Shown here: one piece after another, positions 37,947-47,005 of the stretch | Layout: every line of letters begins with the position of its first letter | Position numbering within the stretch: the first letter of the stretch is position 1 | Origin: Nocardia sp. NBC_01329 | Lineage (GTDB): Bacteria; Actinomycetota; Actinomycetes; Mycobacteriales; Mycobacteriaceae | Reading direction: 5' to 3' | NCBI RefSeq assembly: GCF_035956715.1 | Contig: NZ_CP108381.1 | Location: 3,100,001 to 3,164,000 of the forward strand | Length of the DNA stretch: 64,000 nucleotides | The notes under the pieces: model-generated | Database searches by the model: none | Told to the model about the DNA's origin: nothing | What the model saw: the letters and a program-made list of their open reading frames with translations, nothing else | Translations under genes and position numbers: made by a program

Positions 37947-39326
37947 ATGAACCAGTCAGTGGATGTCGTCATCGTCGGTGCGGGCGTAGCCGGCCTGGTG
38001 GCCGCGCGCGACCTGGTACGCGCCGGCCACGACGTGGTGGTGCTGGAAGCGCGGGACCGGGTGGGCGGGCGGTTACTCAACGCCGAGTTGCCCGGCGGTG
38101 CGCCCATCGAGGTCGGCGGCCAGTGGGTCGGCCCGACGCAGCACCAAGCGATGGCGTTGATCAATGAACTGGGCTTGGAGACTCATCCGACGCATACCGT
38201 CGGCCGCCACATCGCCGAACTCGGCTCGTCTCGTTCCGAGTACACCGGCCGGATCCCCACAGTGAACCCGCTGCCCCTGGTCGACATCGCCCAGACACAG
38301 TTGCGATTGGACCGTCTCGGACGGCAGGTGTCACGGACCGAACCGTGGCGGGCGGAGCGAGCCGACGTGTTGGATTCGCAAACCTTCGACACCTGGCTGC
38401 GCCGTGCCACCCACACCGCGAAAGGCCGAGCGTTCTTCCGCCTGGTCACCGAGGCGGTGTTCTCCACCGGACCCGAGGACATGTCGGCGCTGTGGGCGAG
38501 CTTCTATTTCGGTGCCGGCGGCGGGCTCGATGCCATGATCGGCGTCGCCGGCGGTGCCCAGCAGGACCGGGTAGTCGGTGGCACCCAGATGATCGCGCTG
38601 GCACTGGCCGAGCAGCTCGGTGACCGGGTGGTTCTCAACAGTCCCGTGACCGAGGTGGACTGGGACGATGCCCGGGTGCGTGTCCGTACCGGCGGGGCCG
38701 TGGTGCGGGCGCGTCGCGCGGTGATCGCGGTGCCGCCGCCGCTGGCCGCGCGCATCCGCTTCGTCCCCGGCCTGCCGGGCGACCGCGACCAGCTCGTCCA
38801 GCGGATGCCGATGGGCCGTGTCATCAAAGTCAACATCGTCTACGACGAACCGTTCTGGCGAGCCGACGGGTTGAGCGGCCAGGCCATCAGCGACCGGCGG
38901 CCGCTCGGGACGGTATTCGACAACACCCCGCCCGATGGGTCGCCCGGCGTGATCGTAGGTTTTCTGGAGGGCCGCCACGCCGACGTCGGCTCGCGCTTGG
39001 ATCTCACCGACCGCCGCGCGCGGGTGATCGAAGATCTCGTCGGCTATTTCGGACCGCGTGCCCGTACGCCGATCGACTACATCGAGAAGGATTGGGCCGA
39101 AGAGGAATACAGCCGCGGCTGTTACGGTGCGTTCACCGCACCCGGCACCCTCACCCGGTTCGGGCACGCACTGCGACCCGCGATCGGCCCGTTGCACTGG
39201 GCGGGCACCGAAACAGCCACTCGCTGGGCGGGCTACATCGACGGCGCCGCCGAATCCGGTCACCGTGTCGCTCTGGAGATCGGCCTTACCCTGGCTCCCA
39301 CCACGTCGACACGCGATTCCGTATGA
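37947..39326 (+). CDS. Flavin-containing amine oxidase (MAO family)
   Basis: 459 residues from the ATG at 37947, after CCGGAGGA. FAD-binding Rossmann motif VVIVGAGVAGLVAARDL with VLEARDRVGGRL, substrate-side EVGGQWVGPTQ, and C-terminal flavin contact PLHWAGTETATRWAGYIDGA. The enzyme oxidises a primary or secondary amine to an imine with H2O2 release; which amine is unclear (monoamines or putrescine are typical). No covalent-flavin cysteine motif is seen. Controlled probably by the divergent TetR gene. Confidence 0.9.
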   Translation: MNQSVDVVIVGAGVAGLVAARDLVRAGHDVVVLEARDRVGGRLLNAELPGGAPIEVGGQWVGPTQHQAMALINELGLETHPTHTVGRHIAELGSSRSEYTGRIPTVNPLPLVDIAQTQLRLDRLGRQVSRTEPWRAERADVLDSQTFDTWLRRATHTAKGRAFFRLVTEAVFSTGPEDMSALWASFYFGAGGGLDAMIGVAGGAQQDRVVGGTQMIALALAEQLGDRVVLNSPVTEVDWDDARVRVRTGGAVVRARRAVIAVPPPLAARIRFVPGLPGDRDQLVQRMPMGRVIKVNIVYDEPFWRADGLSGQAISDRRPLGTVFDNTPPDGSPGVIVGFLEGRHADVGSRLDLTDRRARVIEDLVGYFGPRARTPIDYIEKDWAEEEYSRGCYGAFTAPGTLTRFGHALRPAIGPLHWAGTETATRWAGYIDGAAESGHRVALEIGLTLAPTTSTRDSV

Positions 39327-39381
39327 CCGAGGAGTCGAGGATCTGACCCCACGGGCCGGTTCGTGGCGGCGCCGCTACCGG

Positions 39382-40155
39382 TCAGGCTGTGTACCCGCCG
39401 TCGACGTCCAGCCGCTGGCCCGAGATGAAGTCCGCCCGATCCGAGGAGAGAAAGGCGACCGCTTCGGCGATGTCCTGCGCATCGCCGAAGCGGCGCAATG
39501 GAATATTGCCCCGGGCGATATCGAGCGCCGACCCATCGAGTTCGCCGGACCCGATCAACCGTTGGGCCATTCCGTCGGTGAGCATTCCCGGCCCCACACA
39601 GTTGACGCGTACGCCGTAACGCCCCTCCTCCACGGCCAGCCCTCGGGCCACCGCCTCCACCGCCCCCTTCGGCCCGGAAGACAGCCCATCCCGGACGGGG
39701 TGCCGCCGGGTCGCGGCGGTCGTCACAGCGACAACAGCGCCGCGCGATTCGCGCAGCAGCGGCAGGGTGGCATGCATAAGGTTGAAGAACGCCGCAGCAT
39801 CACCCATCAGCTGGTCACGGTACTGCTGGGGCGACACCTTGCTCAGATGGAGCATCGGAACATGAGGACCAGCGGCATAGACCACCGTGTGCAGACCGCC
39901 GAATCGCTGCCCAACCTGCGCGACGACCCCGGCCACCTCATCAGGATCCGCCAGATCCAGTGACCACGCCCGACATGAGCGACCCAGTCGCGCGACATCT
40001 TCGGTCAGCAATTCGGCACCCGAACGGTTATGGCGGTAAGTGAAACCGATATCGCTTCCCCGCCGGGCCAGCAGCCTGACCACGGCGGCACCGATTCCGC
40101 CGGTGCCGCCGGCCACCAGCGCGACTCCGGAACGCCCAGCGAAGTCGTCTGCCAT
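39382..40155 (-). CDS. Short-chain dehydrogenase/reductase lacking the catalytic tyrosine
   Basis: 257 residues from the ATG at 40155 (GGAGG upstream). Cofactor motif VAGGTGGIGAAVVRLLARRG, YRHN after the second strand, and C-terminal GQRLDVDGGYTA. The catalytic Tyr-x-x-x-Lys position reads SSGPK, so tyrosine is replaced by serine, and the usual catalytic serine region reads VTTAATRR. The fold is intact but the standard mechanism is not available. It may be a divergent reductase or a non-catalytic NAD(P)-binding protein. TGATG overlap with the frame upstream. Confidence 0.85.
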   Translation of the reverse strand: MADDFAGRSGVALVAGGTGGIGAAVVRLLARRGSDIGFTYRHNRSGAELLTEDVARLGRSCRAWSLDLADPDEVAGVVAQVGQRFGGLHTVVYAAGPHVPMLHLSKVSPQQYRDQLMGDAAAFFNLMHATLPLLRESRGAVVAVTTAATRRHPVRDGLSSGPKGAVEAVARGLAVEEGRYGVRVNCVGPGMLTDGMAQRLIGSGELDGSALDIARGNIPLRRFGDAQDIAEAVAFLSSDRADFISGQRLDVDGGYTA

Positions 40156-40442
40156 CACACCTCCAGCCGAGCAAACATTTGCTTGCTAACTGTAGCAGTG
40201 CGACAGTCGATCCGGGATCGGCGTTTGCCGCCCGCGAGAGCGCACCTCGCGTCGTCGTAATCGGGTTCCATGACCGACAAGGCCTGCGTCGGGCAGTGCC
40301 GCACCGCATCACGCAGCACGAGAGCGTGTAGCGCTTCAGGCGCACTCCCGGTTGGCGCCGAGAACAGTTCGCCGCCACCGAACACCTGGCAGTGAGCGCG
40401 ACCGCGGGCTGGGCAAAGTGCCGCCAGCAGGGTGATGCGCAC
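40155..40442 (-). pseudogene. Ferredoxin-like remnant
   Basis: Read from a GTG at 40442: RITLLAALCPARGRAHCQVFGGGELFS...RDAVRHCPTQALSVME resembles the single-cluster ferredoxins that serve actinobacterial P450s. Normal spacing is C-x5-C with a later CP; here the first two cysteines are seven residues apart and the expected acidic strand has changed. The frame runs on past the usual end through the SDR promoter region. No ribosome binding site. Likely degraded, although a divergent working form cannot be excluded. Confidence 0.5.
40170..40183. promoter_or_regulatory. Candidate operator before the SDR gene
   Basis: AGCAAA-CA-TTTGCT, a perfect 6-bp dyad 15 bases before the SDR ATG. The adjacent GCAAGCAAA extends the repeated motif. 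TetR-type geometry; regulator not identified. Confidence 0.45.
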
Positions 40443-40569
40443 TGGAGCGTTGCCGCCGAACACGGGACACGAGCTCATCGGACCACGATTCGGGATCGGC
40501 TCGCTTCACACCGGATACGCCGGGGAGGCACTCTGATGGTGAACAATCGACCCTTGAGAAGAGGCCCCT

Positions 40570-41115
40570 GTGCTCACTGAGTTCGCCCGCGATCACGCCT
40601 TCACCATCGCGTGGTTCGGTCTCATGACAATGGCGTGGCTCGGCTGGGGCCAGGAAGATCCACCGCGGGACTGGCGGTGGCGGCTCGGCGTCGGATCGGT
40701 CCTCGGCATCGCGCTGGCCGGACTATTCGGCTACGGCGTTGTCCGTCGCTGGGGTGACGCAACCGCACTCGAGGGACGGTACGCGTGGTTCGGCCTGCTC
40801 GTGCTCGCCGAGATCCTGATCGCAGGCGTCGGCTGCCTTTTTCTGTGGCGAATGCGCCGGAATCGATGGGTCTCGTGGTGGGTCGCCGTTGTCGTGGCGC
40901 TGCACTTCATCCCACTCGCCTTCCTGCTCGATGACTGGTCGCTGATCGCGCTCGGTCTCGTGCAGGTCATATGCCTTGCGGCGCTCGTGCCGAAGCTCAC
41001 CGCGGACGACGCGCCCACGAGCCGATTGGTCGGGCCTGTGATGGGCACGTCGTTGTCGGTCTTCGCTCTCGTCTCGGTCGTGGTCTTTCTCATGAGGACG
41101 GGCGCGCCATGGTGA
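40570..41115 (+). CDS. Polytopic membrane protein, unknown
   Basis: 181 residues starting at GTG 40570 (GAAGAGG upstream). Five or six hydrophobic helices separated by short charged loops (WGQEDPPRDWRWR; RMRRNRWVSWW). No recognised family motif. Its last 26 bases overlap the 3' end of the convergent HxlR gene. Confidence 0.65.
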   Translation: MLTEFARDHAFTIAWFGLMTMAWLGWGQEDPPRDWRWRLGVGSVLGIALAGLFGYGVVRRWGDATALEGRYAWFGLLVLAEILIAGVGCLFLWRMRRNRWVSWWVAVVVALHFIPLAFLLDDWSLIALGLVQVICLAALVPKLTADDAPTSRLVGPVMGTSLSVFALVSVVVFLMRTGAPW

Positions 41116-41536
41116 CAGCGGCCGGCGGCTCTTCATCGGCTACGTGCCGGTCATAAAAAGTACGGGCGGTGGCGATCTCGTTCTGATGGTGTTCGGTCCA
41201 GGTGACCAATGCCTTGATGGTCGAGTGCAGGCTTGCTCCGAGCGGGGTGAGCGCGTAGTCGACCCGGGGTGGGACGGTGGGGTGGACCGTCCGTTCGACC
41301 AATCCATCGCGCTCGAGGTGACGCAGTGTCCGCGTCAGCATGCGCTGGCTCACGCCGTCGATCGTTCGTTTGAGCTCGGTGAAGCGAAGGCTCCGCTGGT
41401 CGAGGAGCGCGATGACGAGCAGTGACCATTTGTCCGCGATGCGGTCGAGGATCTGCCGGACCTCGCAGTCGGCTCTGCTGTCCCAGTGCGAAACGTCGAA
41501 GTCGGAGCCGGTATCCACCGAGTACCCGGAGCACAT
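41090..41536 (-). CDS. HxlR-family (MarR-like) regulator
   Basis: 148 residues from ATG 41536 with AGAAGG upstream (ATG 41554 is an alternative). HxlR winged helix: CEVRQILDRIADKWSLLVI, LRFTELKRTIDGVSQRMLTRTLRHLERDGLVERTVHPTVPPRVDYALTP is the full family pattern across the domain. An N-terminal cysteine near the domain start is a frequent redox sensor in this family. It is divergent from the PPOX-fold gene across 311 bases, which it may regulate. Confidence 0.88.
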   Translation of the reverse strand: MCSGYSVDTGSDFDVSHWDSRADCEVRQILDRIADKWSLLVIALLDQRSLRFTELKRTIDGVSQRMLTRTLRHLERDGLVERTVHPTVPPRVDYALTPLGASLHSTIKALVTWTEHHQNEIATARTFYDRHVADEEPPAAVTMARPSS

Positions 41537-41847
41537 CGAAGTGCCTTCTTCCATGATTCCGCATTCTGCCCCAGACTTTTCCCGGTTACAAGAAAGAACC
41601 GACCCAACTATCGGGAACCGAGTCAGGAGTCGTTCGATGTCGGAATCCGAACCCACCGGTGTCCTCACCGGGATGACCGGGCCGGCGTGGGTGTGGTCGC
41701 GGTCCCCCGGTTCGGCTCCGCACTCGGCGGCTCGGCGATGACCGCAGTGAACGCTGCCGCCGGAATCGGGCTGCGTCGCACGTCGAATCCAACATCGGAA
41801 TCCATGCCCGAAGCGCTCGCCCGGGGCTGAACGTAAGGAGAAATTTC
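41537..41847. other. Non-coding stretch between HxlR and PPOX genes
   Basis: About 310 bases. Plus-strand frames such as the one ending at 41830 have no ribosome binding site or family match; a short NAAAGIGLRRT-like stretch could be an eroded dehydrogenase end but is too short to call. Probably carries divergent promoters. Confidence 0.4.
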
Positions 41848-42327
41848 ATGACGACAACGGTGGAATCGTTCGCCGAGATCCGAGACGAGTTCGACACCTA
41901 CGTGGGCAACATTGTCTATGCCACCATGACCACGGTCGATAAGCAGGGCCGGCCCCGCGCCAGGGTGCTGATTCCGGTCTGGGAGACGGTCGACGGACAA
42001 CCGGCCGGTTGGCTCGCGACCTTTCCCACACCGGTCAAAGACGCGCACCTGGCCCGAAATCCGCACACGACGTTCTCCTATTGGACTCCGCAGCAGAACC
42101 AGGCAAGCGTCGACGCTGTCGCCGAGGGAGTCCCTTCGGACGACCTGGCGTCGCGGCGGCACGTGTGGGATCTGTATCAACGGACAAGTCCCCCCGGGGC
42201 GGGATACCCGCTCAGCCAGTTCTGGAGTGGGATAGATGATCCGAAGCTACGCGTCCTGCGGTTGACACCGTGGCGCGTACAAGTCATCCGCGGTCGTGAC
42301 CTGCGGAGCAGGATCTGGCGCGCCTGA
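41848..42327 (+). CDS. Pyridoxamine 5'-phosphate-oxidase-fold (FMN/F420-binding) protein
   Basis: 159 residues; AAGGAG seven bases before ATG. Split-barrel flavin fold: GNIVYATMTTVDKQGRPRARVLIPVW, AHLARNPHTTFSYW, LRVLRLTPWRVQVI. Similar actinobacterial proteins bind FMN or F420 and reduce small molecules. Next to an HxlR regulator, a common pairing for redox enzymes. Confidence 0.85.
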   Translation: MTTTVESFAEIRDEFDTYVGNIVYATMTTVDKQGRPRARVLIPVWETVDGQPAGWLATFPTPVKDAHLARNPHTTFSYWTPQQNQASVDAVAEGVPSDDLASRRHVWDLYQRTSPPGAGYPLSQFWSGIDDPKLRVLRLTPWRVQVIRGRDLRSRIWRA

Positions 42328-42477
42328 GCGGCCACTATGAGTGGGCGACTCATGATCTTCACCGCCTTCTCGGGAGGAGGATGCCGTGGAAATGCTCGAA
42401 CGAGAATGGCTTCCAACCGATCCCCACATGAGCCTCGACGGCACATCCGGTAGGAGGTGGAGGCAGAGCGGTCCCGG

Positions 42478-43422
42478 TTACCAGAGCTGCGCGGGAATCA
42501 GGACTGTCCATACCTGCCCCGGCGCGAAGGGGATGGCTGTACCGGTGGGGGTTGTATAGGTTGTGCCTGCCTGTGGGGAGGGCCGGGACCACTCGGCCGG
42601 GAACGCTTGACCGTCGCGAAGTACGAGTGCCTCACCGCTACCGGTCGTCTTGGCCAGTGGTGAGACGCTGCCCGCGATATCGCTGACGGCCGAGTCGTCC
42701 ACCTGCACACTCTGCAGCACGACCGTACTCGCCATGAGCTGTCCGGCATCGGCAACGGTGTAGGCAGCACCGTCCATGGACACCAGCCACCGGTCGTAGC
42801 GAGATGACCAGTCGAAACCGATCACCGTGCCCTCATACCGCGCTTCCTGATATTGCGTGGGCAGGCCACCGGCTGGCGTAGGGCCGAAGGGTAGTTGCGA
42901 AGCCGACGGCCAGCCGCCGCCTACGGGCAACTGATCCGAGCGGACGAACAGATCGTGCGGAGCGTCGCGCTCGTAGTCGCGGTAGTACGCCGCAGGTTGC
43001 CGATCGGCCGAGGCATTCTGGAGCGACGAGCGATCGACAGAGGCAACCAGCTCGGGTGCGGCACCAGAGGATGCCAACGTCGGGTTGCCGAACTGGTCCA
43101 ACAGCGTCAGATCCGTTTCCCGCACACTTCGGACAGGTCCGATCACCGGGGGTTTGTCGGTCGAGAACACCGCGGCCAACCGGCTCAAACCACCCTCGAC
43201 CGGCTCGACATAGACCACATCGGCGGCTCCGAGCCCTACCGGCGGCCGTGCCTGCGGACTGTTGTCTATCTTCGCGACGAGCACAGGCACCCCAACCCGC
43301 GAGGGCGTGGCCGAGCCGGGAGGAGCGCGCTCGGGTCGGAGGCCGTTACTGCATGCGAATACGGCACACATTCCCAGTGTGGTCAGGAACGCGGCAATCC
43401 ACACCCACCATCGCTGTTGCAT
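42478..43422 (-). CDS. DUF3048 (YerB-like) lipoprotein
   Basis: 314 residues. Signal and lipobox GMCAVFACS. DUF3048 pattern: VLVAKIDNSPQARPPVGLGAADVVYVEPVEGG, TDKPPVIGPVRSVRETDL, then LVRSDQLP-like and VTYxxR-like strands (TVIGFDWSSRYDRWLVSMDG). YerB-type proteins are exported and of unknown role. An 80-bp deleted relic of a paralogue lies at 50653-50732. Confidence 0.9.
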   Translation of the reverse strand: MQQRWWVWIAAFLTTLGMCAVFACSNGLRPERAPPGSATPSRVGVPVLVAKIDNSPQARPPVGLGAADVVYVEPVEGGLSRLAAVFSTDKPPVIGPVRSVRETDLTLLDQFGNPTLASSGAAPELVASVDRSSLQNASADRQPAAYYRDYERDAPHDLFVRSDQLPVGGGWPSASQLPFGPTPAGGLPTQYQEARYEGTVIGFDWSSRYDRWLVSMDGAAYTVADAGQLMASTVVLQSVQVDDSAVSDIAGSVSPLAKTTGSGEALVLRDGQAFPAEWSRPSPQAGTTYTTPTGTAIPFAPGQVWTVLIPAQLW

Positions 43423-43673
43423 AAAGGGGACCCTCTAACGCACCCAATGCTACCCGGTCGCGCCGAAGACCAGTGTCACCACATCGACATCACCACATCG
43501 GCTTGCTTCCCTGCGCGATGTGGATTGGCCCGCGGTCAGACCGGGATAAGCCCGGCCGCATCGAGTGATCTCGCGGACGACGTCCCGGAACGGGCTGATA
43601 ACCATGACTTCCGACAATCGACGCCGAGACCGGCGAGGAAGCGCAGAATCCGATCAGGCACCCGGGCTCGGCC

Positions 43674-43991
43674 TCAACTTGCTGCCGCCAGCGCCCTCCA
43701 CACCTTTCTGGAACGCGAGCGCGCCTGCGGAGCCGCGTACTCGATTCGCCGGCGCGCTTCAGGGGCACTTATCCGCAGCAGATCAGCCAATAGTTCCACG
43801 GTGTCGCGATAGCCGGTGTCTGCGGCGAGGCCACGCCGCTCGGCTTCGGCGACTGCCGCGCGCATGGCAGCATCCAGTCGCTTCCGGCGGCGTTCGGTTT
43901 CGACGAGAGTGCGCAGCAAGTCGACATCGGCCAGTTCTGGCCATCCCGGCGCTGGAGCATTCGGTGCCAGCGCTGTCGAATGTATGGTCAC
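43674..43991 (-). pseudogene. DUF222 (13E12-type) N-terminal fragment under an SOS box
   Basis: 105 residues from GTG 43991. ELADVDLLRTLVETERRRKRLDAAMRAAVAEAERRG and RDTVELLADLLRISAPEARRRIEYA match the start of DUF222/HNH endonuclease proteins of the mycobacterial 13E12 repeat family, normally 400-500 residues with a C-terminal HNH. The frame stops at about residue 105 and no HNH part follows. The LexA-like box at 44013-44028 lies 22 bases upstream of the start, so the promoter region survived. Confidence 0.75.
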
Positions 43992-44012
43992 CCGAACCAG
44001 CCTACCCCAGAA

Positions 44013-44028
44013 TAGAACATATGTTCGA
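44013..44028. promoter_or_regulatory. SOS (LexA) box
   Basis: TAGAACATATGTTCGA matches the actinobacterial LexA consensus TCGAAC-N4-GTTCGA at all but one position, with a perfect GAACATATGTTC core. It lies between the divergent-facing DUF222 fragment and the NUDIX 3' end. Confidence 0.75.
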
Positions 44029-44044
44029 TACCCGCCGACGATTG

Positions 44045-44512
44045 TCAGCGGAGTTGCTCGGCAAGCCGGGACAGCAATGGCCGCTGGCCGGTGGCCAGCT
44101 TGTCGTGCGCAGTGGTCAGATCGAACCATTCGACCCGATCGACCTCGGGGAAAGCACGGTACTCCCCCGACCGCGGCGGCCACTCCATCTCGAATGTCCC
44201 CGGCACCACCCGAGCCGGATCGAGCTCGCCCTCGACCGCCCACACCGTGACCTGTTTCTTGCTCCGCCCGCTGCCGTACCGCACTTCACCCAGCGCGATC
44301 CACTCCCCGTCGGGCACCGGCATTCCCAACTCCTCGTCGAATTCGCGGCCCGCTGCGGCACGGGCGTCCTCGGTCGCCGGATCGTACTCACCCTTGGGGA
44401 TCGACCACGCCCCCGAATCCTTACGCGCCCAGAGCGGCCCGCCCATATGCCCCAGCAGCACTCGGACCTCCGGCTCACGACGAAACAGCAGAACTCCGGC
44501 GCTGTACTTCAT
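44045..44512 (-). CDS. NUDIX hydrolase
   Basis: 155 residues. NUDIX box GEYDPATEDARAAAGREFDE followed by ELGM fits Gx5Ex7REUxEExGU. N-terminal KYSAGVLLFRREPEVRVLLGHMGGPLW and IPKGEY resemble the actinobacterial MutT-like group that hydrolyses nucleoside or dinucleoside diphosphate derivatives. Its 3' end is 17 bases from the SOS box; it is transcribed toward the DUF222 fragment. Confidence 0.9.
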   Translation of the reverse strand: MKYSAGVLLFRREPEVRVLLGHMGGPLWARKDSGAWSIPKGEYDPATEDARAAAGREFDEELGMPVPDGEWIALGEVRYGSGRSKKQVTVWAVEGELDPARVVPGTFEMEWPPRSGEYRAFPEVDRVEWFDLTTAHDKLATGQRPLLSRLAEQLR

Positions 44513-44621
44513 GGCGTGCAGTATGCCGGAATGCAGCCCCCGATCAGCGCGAGGCCATGGGCCGTTTCAGCGCCATGAGCACGGTTCCATGTGCCACCGC
44601 AGCCGGACTCCGGGCATGTGG

Positions 44622-44880
44622 CTATTGCTGCGATGAGCTTGTCGCGACGGCCGTTGCCTCGAGTTCCGCCTTCCGTATCCGACGAGGGCGGCACAGCGAG
44701 ACGAGCAGAGCGCCCGCGAACGAGACGCCAGCGGTGAACAGACTGGCATGGTTCCAGCCGTCGACCAAGGCAACCGGGCCCGAACCTGCTGGTCGTGCGG
44801 CGATTACCGCGACAACAGTGACACCGACGGCGGAGCCGACGTACCGGGCCGTATTGTTCGCGCCGCTGCCGAGACGCCCG
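44622..44880 (-). pseudogene. C-terminal remnant of an MFS (DHA2) exporter
   Basis: In the minus frame ending at stop 44622 the sequence reads GRLGSGANNTARYVGSAVGV, TVVAVIAARP, then a last membrane helix HASLFTAGVSFAGALLVSLC and a charged tail. GSGANNTARYVG is the characteristic motif before helix 13 of 14-helix drug exporters. Nothing of the first 12 helices remains; beyond about 44880 the sequence becomes an amidase gene on the other strand. Confidence 0.75.
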
Positions 44881-46049
44881 GTGAAGTTTCGCCGGTCGAA
44901 TCGACCGCCGCCGAGCTACGGTACAGGCGTGGCGAAAGCCTGGGCCCCCTCGACGGGGTCGTCATATCCGTCAAGGACATCATTGCCGTCGAAGGGATGC
45001 AGTGGGAGGCCGGGTCGGAGGTCTTGCGGGGAAACCTGGCAGCTGCCGACGCCGCCGCAGTCGCCGCGCTCCGCCGTTCGGGTTGCGTCATCGTCGGGAA
45101 AACCTCTCTCGACGAATTCGCGCTCACCACGACCGGGCCCGCCGTCAATCCTCATGACGACAGGCTGACCGCTGGCGGGTCGAGCTGCGGGTCAGCGGTC
45201 GCCGTCCGAAGTAGCATGTCGTTCTTCGACCTCGCGACAGACACCGGCGGCAGCACCCGGATTCCGGCCTACCGCTGCGGCGTCACCGGATTGAAACCGA
45301 CGCGGTCTCTCCTGTCCACGGACGGCGTGGTTCCTCTCGCGCATTCTCTCGACCACCTCGGGCTGATCACACGCTCGGCGCGAGACTGCGCCATTGCTTT
45401 CGACTCAATGCTCCCCGGAACACCGCCGGAACGGCGCACGGCATTCGAGCCGCGCAATCTCCGCGTCGGGGTTCCATCCAACCTGCACTTTTATGGACCC
45501 GATGCCGAGTCGGGCTACCACGAATCGATCGCGACCTTGATATCTGCCGGAATGTCGCGTGTCGAGTTCGACCTTCCCGACCTCGACATCCTCGCCGACA
45601 TACACAAGACCATCCTCTTGGCCGAGATGCGTGAATTCCACGGTCGTCGATTCGGCCGGTCAGAGCATCGTTACGGTCCCGGCCTGGAAGAATTCTTGTG
45701 GAATGCGCAGGAAATCACGAATGCGCAGTATCTGGAGGCCCAGCGGCGGCGCGATGAGATGACCGCCGCGATCAGCGAGCTCTTCACGAGCTGTGACCTC
45801 TTGTTGTTGCCGACGCTGCTCGTCGACACACCCCTGGCCGGGCAATCTGTCATCGATCTCGGAGGCGCGCCCACTTTCGCGACCACCGCCATGGTGCGGC
45901 TGACATCGCTATTCGACCACACCGGGCATCCCGCGTTGACGGTGTCGCCGCACAGCAGTGCGCACAAGAACCTAGCCGGAGTGCAACTCGTCGCCGCACA
46001 CTACGACGATATGTTCCTGCTCGATGTCGCACAGTTCTGTGGAGCCTGA
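44748..46049 (+). pseudogene. Amidase-signature enzyme, 5'-truncated
   Basis: Amidase homology begins only at about 44907 (AAELRYRRGESLGPLDGVVISVKD); the first 50-60 residues of the family are absent and the upstream sequence is antisense to an MFS remnant. The catalytic triad is present: VKDI lysine, GGSSCGSA cis-serine and DTGGSTRIP nucleophile serine. Later motifs (PTLLVDTPLAG, HPALTVSP) follow to a normal C-terminus. The frame is open from 44748, but that start would encode the MFS antisense. A shorter start might give a protein; function is doubtful. Confidence 0.7.
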
Positions 46050-46188
46050 TCGGCAGACCGATCTGCGCAACACCGCGTGCCGGAAGATCCGGTAACGGAC
46101 TGTTCTCCTGATCAACCAGCAACGCCCGGACATGCGCAGACCAGAACCTGTAGGCGCCGGTGGCGAACCGTGCTTCACCGCCCGCGCG

Positions 46189-46479
46189 TCAGAGCAGCGC
46201 CGCGACCGACTCTTGCGCGAGTGCAGCGAACAGCTCGACGGCACGTCGGGCAGGACCCCTTCCTGGTCCCGCACGGGGAGGTCCACAGTGCGATTCGACG
46301 GACCTCGACCCACCCGCGATCGATGAGGAGAGCAAGATTCCGGCGATCTCGCTGACCGGCCGGGATTGGTCGGCTTCGTCGAGGTCTCCCCAGACACCGG
46401 CCAGACAGTCGATCTCATACGCATTGACCATGAAGGCTTTCTCGGGCTTGGTCAACACGTCCCACTCGTGCTTGCTCAC
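46189..46479 (-). CDS. Hypothetical protein
   Basis: 96 residues from a GTG at 46479. The first 55 residues (SKHEWDVLTKPEKAFMVNAY, EIDCLAGVWGDLDEAD) look like a real, conserved-type small helical protein; the second half is Arg/Ala/Pro-rich and may be degraded. Poor ribosome binding site. Unknown function. Confidence 0.45.
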   Translation of the reverse strand: MSKHEWDVLTKPEKAFMVNAYEIDCLAGVWGDLDEADQSRPVSEIAGILLSSSIAGGSRSVESHCGPPRAGPGRGPARRAVELFAALAQESVAALL

Positions 46480-46620
46480 TCATCGCTCATTGCAGCAGCC
46501 CTTCCCACGTCCAACCTCTCTCGGGTCCTCGGAAGGGCCGACCCGGCGGGCGGGATCAGCGCGTGCCTCGCTCACCCGGTGGACAGCTGCGCCGAAAGTG
46601 CATCGAGCGGATCCGCCGGA

Positions 46621-46896
46621 TCAGCGCCGGACGCTCCACCGCCGCACCCGGCGTCTCGCCGGCTCGGTGGGGGCAGCCGTGCTGACAACGGCCGAATCCG
46701 CGATATCGGCGCCGATCTCCCGCCGAGCCGCCTTCTCGACGAGTAGCGGAAGGAATGCCCGTATCCGGCTGTCCGCGAAACGCTTGTGAATTGTGCGCAC
46801 CCTGACTTTCACCTCGGACGGCGGGACTGACGGGTACCGACTGATCAATCGTTCGATCAACTGTTCGACCTGGAGCAATTCATCATCGCCGGTCAT
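46621..46896 (-). CDS. Three-helix-bundle dimerisation-type small protein
   Basis: 91 residues from the ATG at 46896 with GAGGA upstream; the longer frame to 47052 lacks support. LLQVEQLIERLISRYPSVPP, then VKVRVRTIHKRFADSRIRAFLPLLVEKAARRE, fits the actinobacterial three-helix-bundle dimerisation family. C-terminus is basic. Function not known. Confidence 0.75.
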   Translation of the reverse strand: MTGDDELLQVEQLIERLISRYPSVPPSEVKVRVRTIHKRFADSRIRAFLPLLVEKAARREIGADIADSAVVSTAAPTEPARRRVRRWSVRR

Positions 46897-47005
46897 CCGA
46901 TAATCCTCGGCGCCGCCGTGAACTGCGGTCAAGGCACGATTTGGGCCCAACCCGGCAACGCTATCGGCACACGGACCGCCCTGCCGTTCGGCGTCACACC
47001 GCGGT

